A DNA stretch of 9,291 nucleotides from UBA4675 sp964601265 (lineage in GTDB: Bacteria > Bacillota > Clostridia > Christensenellales > Borkfalkiaceae). The position numbers and the translations under genes were made by a program. Positions 1 through 6,221 of the stretch are shown in pieces (the stretch's first letter is position 1; each line of letters starts with the position of its first letter). The notes beneath the pieces are model-generated. The model was not told the DNA's origin, did no database searches, and worked only from the letters and a program-made list of their open reading frames with translations. The stretch lies in contig CAZRMT010000048.1 of assembly GCA_964601265.1 (NCBI GenBank), positions 1 through 9,291 of the forward strand, in the 5' to 3' direction.

Positions 1-1
1 T

Positions 2-361
2 TTAACGCTTTACGCTAAAATAAAAAAGTCCTTTTTGTATGGGGGTTACAAGACCGTTAAGGGCGACTATCGCTCCGCTTAAAACGTCTACAAAGCGTTG
101 CCCCATGGCAAAATCCACGTTGGACACGTTGACCAAAACGCTGTTTCCGCATTTTAAGTCGGCTATAATCATTTCTACGTCTTCAAAGCTAGAAGGCGAT
201 TTTACGGGTTGGTCGGAAGAGGACGAGCCTATGCTTTTTTGGTAAGAAGTCGCTTGCTCGCCGTTTGCCCGATTTACGTTTTCGGCAGGTTGTTCCGCTT
301 GTTTTACTTCTTGATTATTCTTTTTGTTGTCTTTTTTAAAAAAGAAATCCATCAATCCCAT
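2..361 (-). CDS. sepF: SepF-like cell division protein
   Basis: SepF assembles on the inner face of the membrane, binds the C-terminal tail of FtsZ and helps tether and align the Z-ring at the division septum. The 119-residue product shows the family plan. An N-terminal amphipathic stretch (MGLMDFFFKK) fits the membrane-binding helix. A low-complexity polar linker rich in N, Q, S and E covers about residues 12-58. The compact C-terminal domain begins near SFEDVEMI and contains VLVNVSNVDFAMGQRFVDVL followed by SGAIVALNG, the family's conserved dimerisation and FtsZ-binding core. It is somewhat shorter than the roughly 150-residue Bacillus protein, mainly in the linker. The start is fixed by a GGAGG site at 370-374, eight bases upstream and lying inside the end of yggS. 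One base separates it from yggS, so the two are surely cotranscribed. The stop codon is at 2-4, so the gene is complete. Confidence 0.9.
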   Translation of the reverse strand: MGLMDFFFKKDNKKNNQEVKQAEQPAENVNRANGEQATSYQKSIGSSSSDQPVKSPSSFEDVEMIIADLKCGNSVLVNVSNVDFAMGQRFVDVLSGAIVALNGLVTPIQKGLFYFSVKR

Positions 362-362
362 A

Positions 363-1037
363 TCAGTTGCCTCCGTAATTTCTTTGTCCGAAAATAGACG
401 TTCCGAGTCTTATCATATTGCTTCCGTGTTTAATTGCCGTTTTGTAGTCGGCAGACATTCCCATAGACAAATACTTAAAGTCGGGGTACGATTTTTTAAG
501 CTCGTCGTAGGTTTGTCTTGCTTTATCGAAAATTTCAGCCAAGGCGTTTTCGTCGTCAAGGTGTGGCGCAACGGTCATAAGTCCTAAAACTTTTAAGTTG
601 GGTAAAACCGAAACTTTTTTTAAAAAATCGTCTAATTCGCCAAGGGGTATTCCGCCTTTGTTTTCATCTTGTGCGAAGTTTACTTCTATTAAAATGTTCG
701 TGGTTAAATTTAATTTTTCCGAGCGAGAAGAAATTTCTTCCGCAAGAGAAAAGTCGTCTACCGAGTGAATTAAAGAAACTTTTCCGACTAAATATTTAAC
801 CTTGTTGGTTTGAAGTCTCCCGATAAAATGCCTTACGGCGGAAGGCAAAATAAAGTCGTTTTTATCTCGGAATTCTTGCGCCTTATTTTCGCCGAAATCC
901 GTCAATCCGCAACTTATAGCCTCGTTTACGGTGTCTGCCGATTGCATTTTGGTTGCTCCGACCAAGGTGATTTTTTCACCTAGATTATTGCCGTTTTCTA
1001 TTTCTTTAAAAATTTTTTCTAAATTTTCTTTAATCAT
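363..1037 (-). CDS. yggS: YggS/YlmE family PLP homeostasis protein
   Basis: YggS (YlmE, PLPBP) is a cytosolic single-domain protein with the fold-type III TIM barrel. It carries pyridoxal 5'-phosphate and balances the B6 and amino/keto-acid pools, with no firmly established enzymatic reaction. The 224-residue product has the family landmarks in order: the PLP-binding lysine K30 in LVGATK, FGENKAQEF at 48-56, HFIGRLQTNK at 70-79, then SMGMSAD at 191-197 and GSNMIRLGTSIFG at 205-217, whose residues bind the cofactor phosphate. Length matches the usual 220-235. It is the first gene of a two-gene unit with sepF, the same pairing as ylmE-ylmF in Bacillus. No Shine-Dalgarno site lies before the ATG. 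Instead a consensus promoter places the transcription start on the ATG itself (see 1044-1072). Starting further in would approach or remove K30, so the ATG at 1035-1037 is the sensible start. Confidence 0.93.
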   Translation of the reverse strand: MIKENLEKIFKEIENGNNLGEKITLVGATKMQSADTVNEAISCGLTDFGENKAQEFRDKNDFILPSAVRHFIGRLQTNKVKYLVGKVSLIHSVDDFSLAEEISSRSEKLNLTTNILIEVNFAQDENKGGIPLGELDDFLKKVSVLPNLKVLGLMTVAPHLDDENALAEIFDKARQTYDELKKSYPDFKYLSMGMSADYKTAIKHGSNMIRLGTSIFGQRNYGGN

Positions 1038-1043
1038 AAACTT

Positions 1044-1072
1044 ATTATATTTTTTTAACTCGTTATTGTCAA
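1044..1072 (-). promoter_or_regulatory. Sigma-A promoter of yggS-sepF (leaderless)
   Basis: Read on the minus strand, TTGACA (1067-1072) and TATAAT (1044-1049) are both perfect consensus hexamers with a 17-base spacer. Six bases (1038-1043) separate the -10 box from the yggS ATG, so the canonical +1 falls on the A at 1037. The mRNA would then have no 5' untranslated region, which agrees with the absence of any ribosome binding site. The promoter sits just downstream of the SRP RNA terminator on the same strand. Confidence 0.85.
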
Positions 1073-1080
1073 GAAAAATT

Positions 1081-1108
1081 AAATAAAAAGACCGCGTTTA
1101 GCGGTCTT
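1081..1108 (-). terminator. Intrinsic terminator of SRP RNA gene
   Basis: On the minus strand an 8-bp perfect stem AAGACCGC/GCGGTCTT (1101-1108 with 1088-1095) encloses the 5-base loop TAAAC and is followed by TTTTATTT. It lies 12 bases beyond the 3' end of the SRP RNA and isolates it from the yggS promoter 9 bases further on. On the plus strand the hairpin is followed by A-rich sequence, so it should work in one direction only. Confidence 0.88.
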
Positions 1109-1120
1109 AAAAAACAAAAA

Positions 1121-1387
1121 TGCCGTGCATCTTTTCTCGAACACTTTTACCGAAGCGGTAACGACGCAGGTAACTCCGTTAAAGCTACCTTGTGGCACAT
1201 ACCGTAACTTGTTTAGCGATGCTACGTTCCCGTCCTGACGCGGTTCGCAAGGCGATATTGCACAAGACCTTAACATCAACGTCCCTTACGGCGTTCAGCC
1301 AACCATAAAAATATCCTCAAAAAGCATTCAGCCTCGCTGTAGCGGATTGCGAGTACAGGGCACCGCTAGCTCCCCGCCTAGCACGGT
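1121..1387 (-). ncRNA. ffs: Signal recognition particle RNA, large Gram-positive type
   Basis: This is the RNA scaffold of the signal recognition particle, which with Ffh delivers nascent membrane and secreted proteins to FtsY and the Sec translocon. The minus strand reads ACCGTGCTAGGCGGGGAGCT at its 5' end, followed by AGCGGTGCCCTGTA and CGCAATCCGCTA, the Alu-domain sequence typical of Firmicutes. The S-domain helix 8 is explicit: CAGG (1234-1237) and AGCA (1220-1223) form the symmetric internal loop bound by the Ffh M domain, capped by a GGAA tetraloop (1227-1230) on a G-C, C-G, A-U stem. The 3' end ATGCACGGCA pairs with the 5' GCCGTGC-like end to close the molecule. The length of about 267 bases matches the 270-base Bacillus scRNA rather than the 114-base E. 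coli 4.5S RNA. Ends are estimated from the promoter and closing stem. Confidence 0.96.
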
Positions 1388-1393
1388 ATTGTT

Positions 1394-1422
1394 ATTTTAG
1401 CTTATTTATTTTAAAAAAGCAA
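1394..1422 (-). promoter_or_regulatory. Promoter of the SRP RNA gene
   Basis: On the minus strand TTGCTT (1417-1422), a 17-base spacer and TAAAAT (1394-1399) form a good sigma-A promoter. Counting seven bases from the -10 box predicts +1 at 1387, exactly where the conserved SRP RNA 5' end begins. The -35 box lies inside the inverted repeat AAAAAGC-AA-GCTTTTT (1414-1429). Confidence 0.8.
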
Positions 1423-1453
1423 GCTTTTTAATAAAAAATACTTTACATAAACC

Positions 1454-1482
1454 GTTTATTTTGTTAAAATTACTTGTATAAT
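1454..1482 (+). promoter_or_regulatory. Promoter of the ileS operon
   Basis: A perfect TATAAT lies at 1477-1482. No consensus -35 exists at the proper distance: GTTTAT (1454-1459, 17-base spacer) or TTTATT (1455-1460, 16-base spacer) are the only candidates. Transcription should start at about 1488-1489, giving a leader of only about 42 bases. The -35 position coincides exactly with the right arm of the dyad ATAAAC-C-GTTTAT (1447-1459), so a repressor or activator could act here. The promoter diverges from that of ffs. Confidence 0.65.
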
Positions 1483-1490
1483 GAGATATT

Positions 1491-1520
1491 ATGGCGAAAA
1501 GCCGAGTCCCTAACGGGTAA
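1491..1520 (+). CDS. Possible 9-codon leader peptide of ileS
   Basis: An ATG two to three bases from the predicted 5' end of the ileS transcript opens a frame encoding MAKSRVPNG, stopping at TAA (1518-1520) directly against the AGGAG site of ileS. It has no ribosome binding site and would have to initiate at the mRNA end, as yggS appears to do. It contains no isoleucine codon, so classical amino-acid attenuation is unlikely. It spans two small hairpins, GGC-GAAAA-GCC (1493-1503) and CCC-TAAC-GGG (1508-1517), which translation would unfold. Such a short frame can arise by chance; what raises interest is a similar arrangement before the gene at 7002. Confidence 0.3.
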   Translation: MAKSRVPNG

Positions 1521-1530
1521 AGGAGAAGCA

Positions 1531-4500
1531 ATGTACAAAAAAGTTTCAACCACGCTTAATTTTTTAGACAGAGAAAAGGAAATAATCGAGTTTTGGAATG
1601 AAAACGGGGTTTTTGAAAAGAGTATAGACGCAAGAAAAGACGGTAAAGAGTTTTGTTTTTACGACGGACCGCCCACGGCTAACGGAAAACCGCACATCGG
1701 TCACGTTTTAACCAGAGTTATGAAAGACATTATTCCTCGTTATAAAACGATGAAAGGTTATCACGTTTTAAGAAAGGCGGGTTGGGATACGCACGGTCTT
1801 CCCGTAGAGCTGGAAATAGAAAAACAGCTCGGACTTGACGGTAAAAAGGATATAGAGAAATACGGAATAGAGCCTTTCATAAAAAAATGTAAAGAAAGCG
1901 TTTGGAAATATACCAACGAATGGAAGAAAATGAGCGACAGGCTCGGCTACTGGGTCGATATGGATAATCCTTACGTTACCTATCACGACGACTATATCGA
2001 GTCGGAATGGTGGGCTTTAAAGACTATCAACGACAAAGGGCTTTTATATAAAGGGCATAAAATAGTTCCTTATTGCCCCCGTTGCGGAACGGCTTTATCC
2101 AGCCACGAAGTTGCGCAAGGGTATAAAGACGTAAAGGAAAAATCCGTATTCGTTAAATTCAAAGTAAAGGGCGAGGATAAATATTTTCTCGCATGGACGA
2201 CCACGCCGTGGACTTTGCCTTCCAACGTGGCGCTTTGTATGAACGCAAAAGAAAATTACGCCGAAATTAAAGCTAACGGAGAAATATATATTCTTGCCGA
2301 AAATTTAGTTCCCACGTTATTTGAAGAATACGAAACTTTATCGGTAAAAACGGGTAAGGAATACGAGTATTCCGAATACGAACCGCTTTTCGACTTTGCG
2401 AAAGGCACCTTTAAGGAAAAGGCTTACTACGTTACCAACGCGGAATACGTTACGCTTACCGACGGAACGGGTATAGTTCACATTGCTCCCGCATTCGGCG
2501 AGGACGACGCGCAAGTCGGAAGAAATTATAATTTGCCTATGGTTCAGCTCGTTACCGACAGGGGACTTATGAGCGAAGAGTGCGGTAAGTTTGCAAACCT
2601 TTTCGTTAAAGACGCAGACAAGCCCATAATGCTAGATTTAAACGAGAGAGGACTTTTGTTTAAAGACCAACTTTACGAGCACAGCTATCCTTTCTGTTGG
2701 AGATGTAACACGCCTTTAATCTACTACGCGAGAAGCACTTGGTTTATCAAAATGACCGCCGTTAAGGAAAATCTTATAAAGGCGAATAATTCCGTAAACT
2801 GGATGCCCGCCACCATTAAAAGCGGTAGAATGGGAAACTTCCTCGAAAACGTTATCGACTGGGGTATTTCGAGAGAGCGTTACTGGGGAACTCCGCTACC
2901 TATTTGGATATGCGAAGACTGCGGAGAGAGAATAGTTATAGGTTCGAGAAAAGAGTTGAGAGAAAGATGCGGACTTGAAAAAGATATCGAACTGCATAGA
3001 CCTTACATCGACGAACCCACTTGCAAATGCGAAAAATGCGGTGGAACGATGCGTAGAGTTAAAGAGGTTATAGACTGTTGGTTCGATTCGGGTTCTATGC
3101 CGTTTGCTCAACTTCACTATCCTTTTGAAAATAAAGAGTTGTTTGAAAAGCAATTCCCCGCCGACTTTATAAGCGAGGCTATCGACCAAACGAGAGGTTG
3201 GTTCTATACGCTTTTGGCGATTTCCACTTTGCTTTTCGACTGCGCTCCCTTTAAAAACTGTATAGTTTTAGGGCACGTAAACGATAAAAACGGCTTAAAA
3301 ATGAGTAAGCACTTGGGTAACGTCGTTGACCCGTGGACGGTTTTGGACAAACAAGGAAGCGATTCCGTAAGGTGGTATTTCTATACCGCTTCCGCGCCTT
3401 GGCTCCCGTCTAGGTTCTACGAAGAAGCCGTAAGCGAAGCTCAAAGAAAATATTTGGGTACGCTTTGGAATACGTATGCCTTTTTCGTGCTGTACGCCGA
3501 TATAGACGGTTTTGACCCGACTAAATACAATCTTGCCGACTGCAAGTTAACGCTTATGGACAAGTGGGCTTTAAGTAAGCTCAATTCATTGGTCGATTAC
3601 GTCGACAAGTGTTTGGACGAGTATAAGATATTCGAGTCGTCTAGAAAAATAGAAGAATTCGTGGACGAACTCTCCAACTGGTACATTAGAAGAGGCAGAG
3701 AACGTTATTGGGGAAAAGAGATGACGGAGGACAAAATATCCGCCTATATGACGCTTTATACCGTTTTAGTTACTCTTGCGAAAATTACCGCGCCTTATAC
3801 GCCGTTTATTGCGGAGAGCATTTATCAAAACTTGGTTCCCGAGTTTTATCCGTCCGCTCCCGTATCGGTTCATATGTGCGACTTCCCCGTTGCCGATAAA
3901 AAATATATCGACGAAAAGCTCGAAGAGGGAATGGAATTCGTGTTGGAAATAGTTAATTTAGGGCGTTCCGCAAGAAACACTTCCAACGTTAAAAACAGAC
4001 AACCTTTATCTAAATTATTCGTTGCGGGCGATACGAGAATAGAGCTTACCGAGGGATTGCTCGAAATTGCAAAAGACGAGCTTAACGTAAAGAGCGTTGA
4101 AAGAATTAAGGATTCTTCTTCGATAATTTCTTACAAATTAAAACCGCAATTAAAAACGTTAGGTCCTAAATACGGAAAACTTTTAGGTAAAATAAGGGCG
4201 TTTTTAGATACTTGCAACGCCGAAGAAATCGTAAAACAAGTGGAAAACGGCGTGTACGAAACGGAAATAGACGGACAAAAAGTAGAGTTTTCCAAAGACG
4301 ACTTGCTTATTTCTACCGAGAGCGCAAGCGGTTACGCTTCTTGCAAGGGGGCATATTTAACCGTGGCGCTGGATATCAACGTTACCGAGGACTTGCTTTT
4401 AGAGGGAATTGAAAGAGAGTTGATTTCTAAAATTCAAACCATGAGAAAAGAAGCGGGCTTTGAAGTAACCGACAGAATAAACGTTTATTTCGAGGCAGAA

Positions 4501-4647
4501 GGAAAAGCGTTGACGGTGTTGAGCGGAGAAAATTCCATAAAAGACGGAGTTCTTGCAAAAGCTATTATAAACGGCAAGGGCGAAGGCTACACGAAAGAGT
4601 GGGATATTAACGGCGAAAAAGTTACACTTACCGTAGAAAGGGTTTAA
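1531..4647 (+). CDS. ileS: Isoleucyl-tRNA synthetase, long clostridial type
   Basis: This cytosolic class I enzyme attaches isoleucine to tRNA-Ile and hydrolyses mischarged valine. The 1038-residue protein has the Rossmann signature PHIGH (HIGH at 55-58) and KMSKH at 590-594, where the last residue is His rather than Ser. Between them is the CP1 editing domain with the threonine-rich WTTTPWTLPSN (222-232) and the HIAPAFGEDD segment ending at D326. Cysteine pairs at C182/C185, C389/C392, C461/C464 and C498-C500-C503 suggest zinc knuckles. The anticodon-binding domain covers about 630-800, followed by a long C-terminal extension. The C-terminal zinc finger of the E. coli-type enzyme is absent, consistent with the longer eukaryote-like subgroup common in clostridia. 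The ATG at 1531 is chosen because AGGAG (1521-1525) lies five bases upstream; an in-frame TTG at 1474 would overlap the -10 box. First gene of an operon with the two genes downstream. Confidence 0.97.
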   Translation: MYKKVSTTLNFLDREKEIIEFWNENGVFEKSIDARKDGKEFCFYDGPPTANGKPHIGHVLTRVMKDIIPRYKTMKGYHVLRKAGWDTHGLPVELEIEKQLGLDGKKDIEKYGIEPFIKKCKESVWKYTNEWKKMSDRLGYWVDMDNPYVTYHDDYIESEWWALKTINDKGLLYKGHKIVPYCPRCGTALSSHEVAQGYKDVKEKSVFVKFKVKGEDKYFLAWTTTPWTLPSNVALCMNAKENYAEIKANGEIYILAENLVPTLFEEYETLSVKTGKEYEYSEYEPLFDFAKGTFKEKAYYVTNAEYVTLTDGTGIVHIAPAFGEDDAQVGRNYNLPMVQLVTDRGLMSEECGKFANLFVKDADKPIMLDLNERGLLFKDQLYEHSYPFCWRCNTPLIYYARSTWFIKMTAVKENLIKANNSVNWMPATIKSGRMGNFLENVIDWGISRERYWGTPLPIWICEDCGERIVIGSRKELRERCGLEKDIELHRPYIDEPTCKCEKCGGTMRRVKEVIDCWFDSGSMPFAQLHYPFENKELFEKQFPADFISEAIDQTRGWFYTLLAISTLLFDCAPFKNCIVLGHVNDKNGLKMSKHLGNVVDPWTVLDKQGSDSVRWYFYTASAPWLPSRFYEEAVSEAQRKYLGTLWNTYAFFVLYADIDGFDPTKYNLADCKLTLMDKWALSKLNSLVDYVDKCLDEYKIFESSRKIEEFVDELSNWYIRRGRERYWGKEMTEDKISAYMTLYTVLVTLAKITAPYTPFIAESIYQNLVPEFYPSAPVSVHMCDFPVADKKYIDEKLEEGMEFVLEIVNLGRSARNTSNVKNRQPLSKLFVAGDTRIELTEGLLEIAKDELNVKSVERIKDSSSIISYKLKPQLKTLGPKYGKLLGKIRAFLDTCNAEEIVKQVENGVYETEIDGQKVEFSKDDLLISTESASGYASCKGAYLTVALDINVTEDLLLEGIERELISKIQTMRKEAGFEVTDRINVYFEAEGKALTVLSGENSIKDGVLAKAIINGKGEGYTKEWDINGEKVTLTVERV

Positions 4648-4648
4648 A

Positions 4649-5509
4649 ATGAGAAGCGCTAATAATTGGAAAGATTACAGCGTTATATCCACGGGCGACG
4701 GTTATAAGCTTGAAAGGTGGGGCAAAGTGGTTTTACTTCGTCCCGACCCGCAAGTTATATGGAAAAGTTCGTTCGATATGGAAAAATATCCAGACCTTAA
4801 CGCCGTGTATAGGCGTAGCGAAACGGGCGGAGGTAAATGGGAAATAAAAAAAAGTTTTCCCGCCGAATGGGTTATAAACTATAAAGATTTGAAATTTAAA
4901 GTTAAGCCTATGGGCTTTAAACATACGGGACTTTTTCCCGAACAAGCCGTGAATTGGGATTTAATGACCGATTTAATTAAAAATTCGGGCAGAGAAATTT
5001 CGGTTCTTAACTTGTTTGCCTATACGGGCGGAGCGACCGTTGCGTGCGCCAAAGCGGGAGCAAAAGTTTGCCACGTGGACGCAAGCAAAGGTATGGTCGA
5101 GCGTGCGGGCGAAAACGTTCGTTTGTCGGGCGTTGGCGAAGGAAAAGTCAGATACATTATAGACGACTGCAAAAAATTCGTTCAGCGTGAAATAAGGCGA
5201 GGAAGAAAATACGACGCGGTTATTATGGACCCGCCCAGCTACGGCAGGGGGCCGAACGGAGAAATGTGGAAGATAGAAAATGAGATTTTTTCGCTTGTGG
5301 AGTTATGCGAAAAAGTTTTGTCGGATAATCCGCTGTTCTTCCTTATAAACAGTTATACCACGGGCTTGCAACCGCAAGTTTTGAAAAATATTTTACAATT
5401 AGCTTTAAACGGAAGAAAGGGCAAAATCGACGCATACGAAGTGGGACTTCCCACGGAAGACGGAATTATTCTTCCTTGCGGAGCGGGAGGGATATTTATA
5501 AATGAATAA
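4649..5509 (+). CDS. Class I SAM-dependent methyltransferase (RlmI/RlmK-like)
   Basis: A predicted S-adenosylmethionine-dependent methyltransferase, probably acting on RNA; the target cannot be read from the sequence. The 286-residue protein has an N-terminal beta-rich part (about 1-95) and a Rossmann-like catalytic domain. Motif I is VLNLFAYTGG at 119-128, the ribose-binding acidic residue is D144 in HVDASKG, the adenine-contacting acidic pair is D172-D173, and motif IV is DPPSY at 194-198. The arrangement resembles the catalytic half of the 23S rRNA methyltransferases RlmI and RlmK (COG1092-type), but without the PUA domain of RlmI; DPPSY differs from the DPPxF form in those enzymes. The start lies one base after the ileS stop, with AAGGG (4638-4642) as a modest ribosome binding site six bases upstream. 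The stop overlaps the pseudouridine synthase gene by eight bases, so all three genes are expressed together. An rRNA or tRNA substrate is inferred from that company. Confidence 0.85.
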   Translation: MRSANNWKDYSVISTGDGYKLERWGKVVLLRPDPQVIWKSSFDMEKYPDLNAVYRRSETGGGKWEIKKSFPAEWVINYKDLKFKVKPMGFKHTGLFPEQAVNWDLMTDLIKNSGREISVLNLFAYTGGATVACAKAGAKVCHVDASKGMVERAGENVRLSGVGEGKVRYIIDDCKKFVQREIRRGRKYDAVIMDPPSYGRGPNGEMWKIENEIFSLVELCEKVLSDNPLFFLINSYTTGLQPQVLKNILQLALNGRKGKIDAYEVGLPTEDGIILPCGAGGIFINE

Positions 5510-6206
5510 AGAAGATTTAATCGTTTTGCACGAAGATAATCATATAATAGTCGTTTTAAAACCGCAAAACGTACCTTGTTGCGAGGACGAAAGCAAGGAT
5601 TACGATTTGTTGACGGCTATAAAAGATTATATAAAGGAAAAAGAGCATAAACTGGGAAACGTTTACGTAGGGCTTGTCCACAGACTTGACAGAGTTACGG
5701 GCGGAGTAATGGTTTTCGCCAAAAGTTCTAAATCGGCTTCTCGTCTTGCCGAACAAATGAAAAACGGAGATTTTTCTAAAACCTATTTTACCGTTACCGT
5801 CGGCGAAATTAAACGCAAAAAAGCGGTTTTGGTGAATTATTTAAGGAAAAATGCCGTTACGAACACCGTTTACGTGTGTACGGAAACGGAAAAGGACGCT
5901 AAAAAGGCTGAACTCGACTACGAGGTCGAACAGAGCGTAAACGGGCTTAACTTGGTAAAAGTTAATCTTCACACGGGCAGAAGTCACCAAATAAGGGTAC
6001 AGTTCGCAAGTATCGGAAATTGCGTGTACGGCGACAGGCGTTACGGCGGAGAAAACGCAAGAAAGGGCAATATCGCTTTATGGGCGACGAAATTATGCTT
6101 TACTCACCCCGTCACTAAAGAAAGAATGGTGTTTAAGGTAGAACCGCCTTCGGACGAAACGCCTTGGAATTTGTTCGAAACCAAAAAGATTTTTGAAAAG
6201 CTTTAA
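5502..6206 (+). CDS. RluA-family RNA pseudouridine synthase
   Basis: Enzymes of this family isomerise specific uridines in rRNA or tRNA to pseudouridine. The 234-residue protein carries the signature HRLDR at 60-64 with the catalytic aspartate D63, the preceding KPQNVP (20-25), the second motif FSKTYFTVTVG with its conserved tyrosine, and the active-site segment HTGRSHQIRVQFASIG in the C-terminal half. No S4 RNA-binding domain precedes the catalytic domain, so it resembles the compact RluA/YlyB-type rather than RluD; the modified position cannot be predicted. The ATG lies inside the last codons of the methyltransferase gene (8-base overlap), with GGGAGGG (5485-5491) ten bases upstream. Translational coupling is likely. 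It is the last gene of the ileS operon. Its stop is 3 bases from the stop of the convergent membrane-protein gene. Confidence 0.93.
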   Translation: MNKEDLIVLHEDNHIIVVLKPQNVPCCEDESKDYDLLTAIKDYIKEKEHKLGNVYVGLVHRLDRVTGGVMVFAKSSKSASRLAEQMKNGDFSKTYFTVTVGEIKRKKAVLVNYLRKNAVTNTVYVCTETEKDAKKAELDYEVEQSVNGLNLVKVNLHTGRSHQIRVQFASIGNCVYGDRRYGGENARKGNIALWATKLCFTHPVTKERMVFKVEPPSDETPWNLFETKKIFEKL

Positions 6207-6221
6207 AAGTTATATACTTTT
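6205..6221. terminator. Weak AT-rich hairpin between convergent genes
   Basis: AAAAGT (6205-6210) and ACTTTT (6216-6221) form a 6-bp stem around a 5-base loop, at the junction of the two convergent stop codons. A few T residues follow on the plus strand, and A-to-T sequence on the other. It is the only hairpin at this junction and could terminate weakly in both directions, but the single G-C pair makes it a poor terminator. Readthrough or Rho-dependent ending is equally possible. Confidence 0.25.

Noticed and set aside
1079..1279. 66-codon minus-strand reading frame
   Set aside because: It lies within the SRP RNA and its terminator, both of which are recognised with high confidence.
1474..1530. 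N-terminal extension of IleS from TTG at 1474
   Set aside because: The TTG overlaps the -10 box TATAAT, so it would not be transcribed as a start, and there is no ribosome binding site. The ATG at 1531 has AGGAG five bases away and matches the usual N-terminus.
1540..4640. Mupirocin hyper-resistance signature in IleS
   Set aside because: Hyper-resistant long-type enzymes have an altered HIGH motif; here the motif is canonical HIGH (residues 55-58), so no such claim is made.
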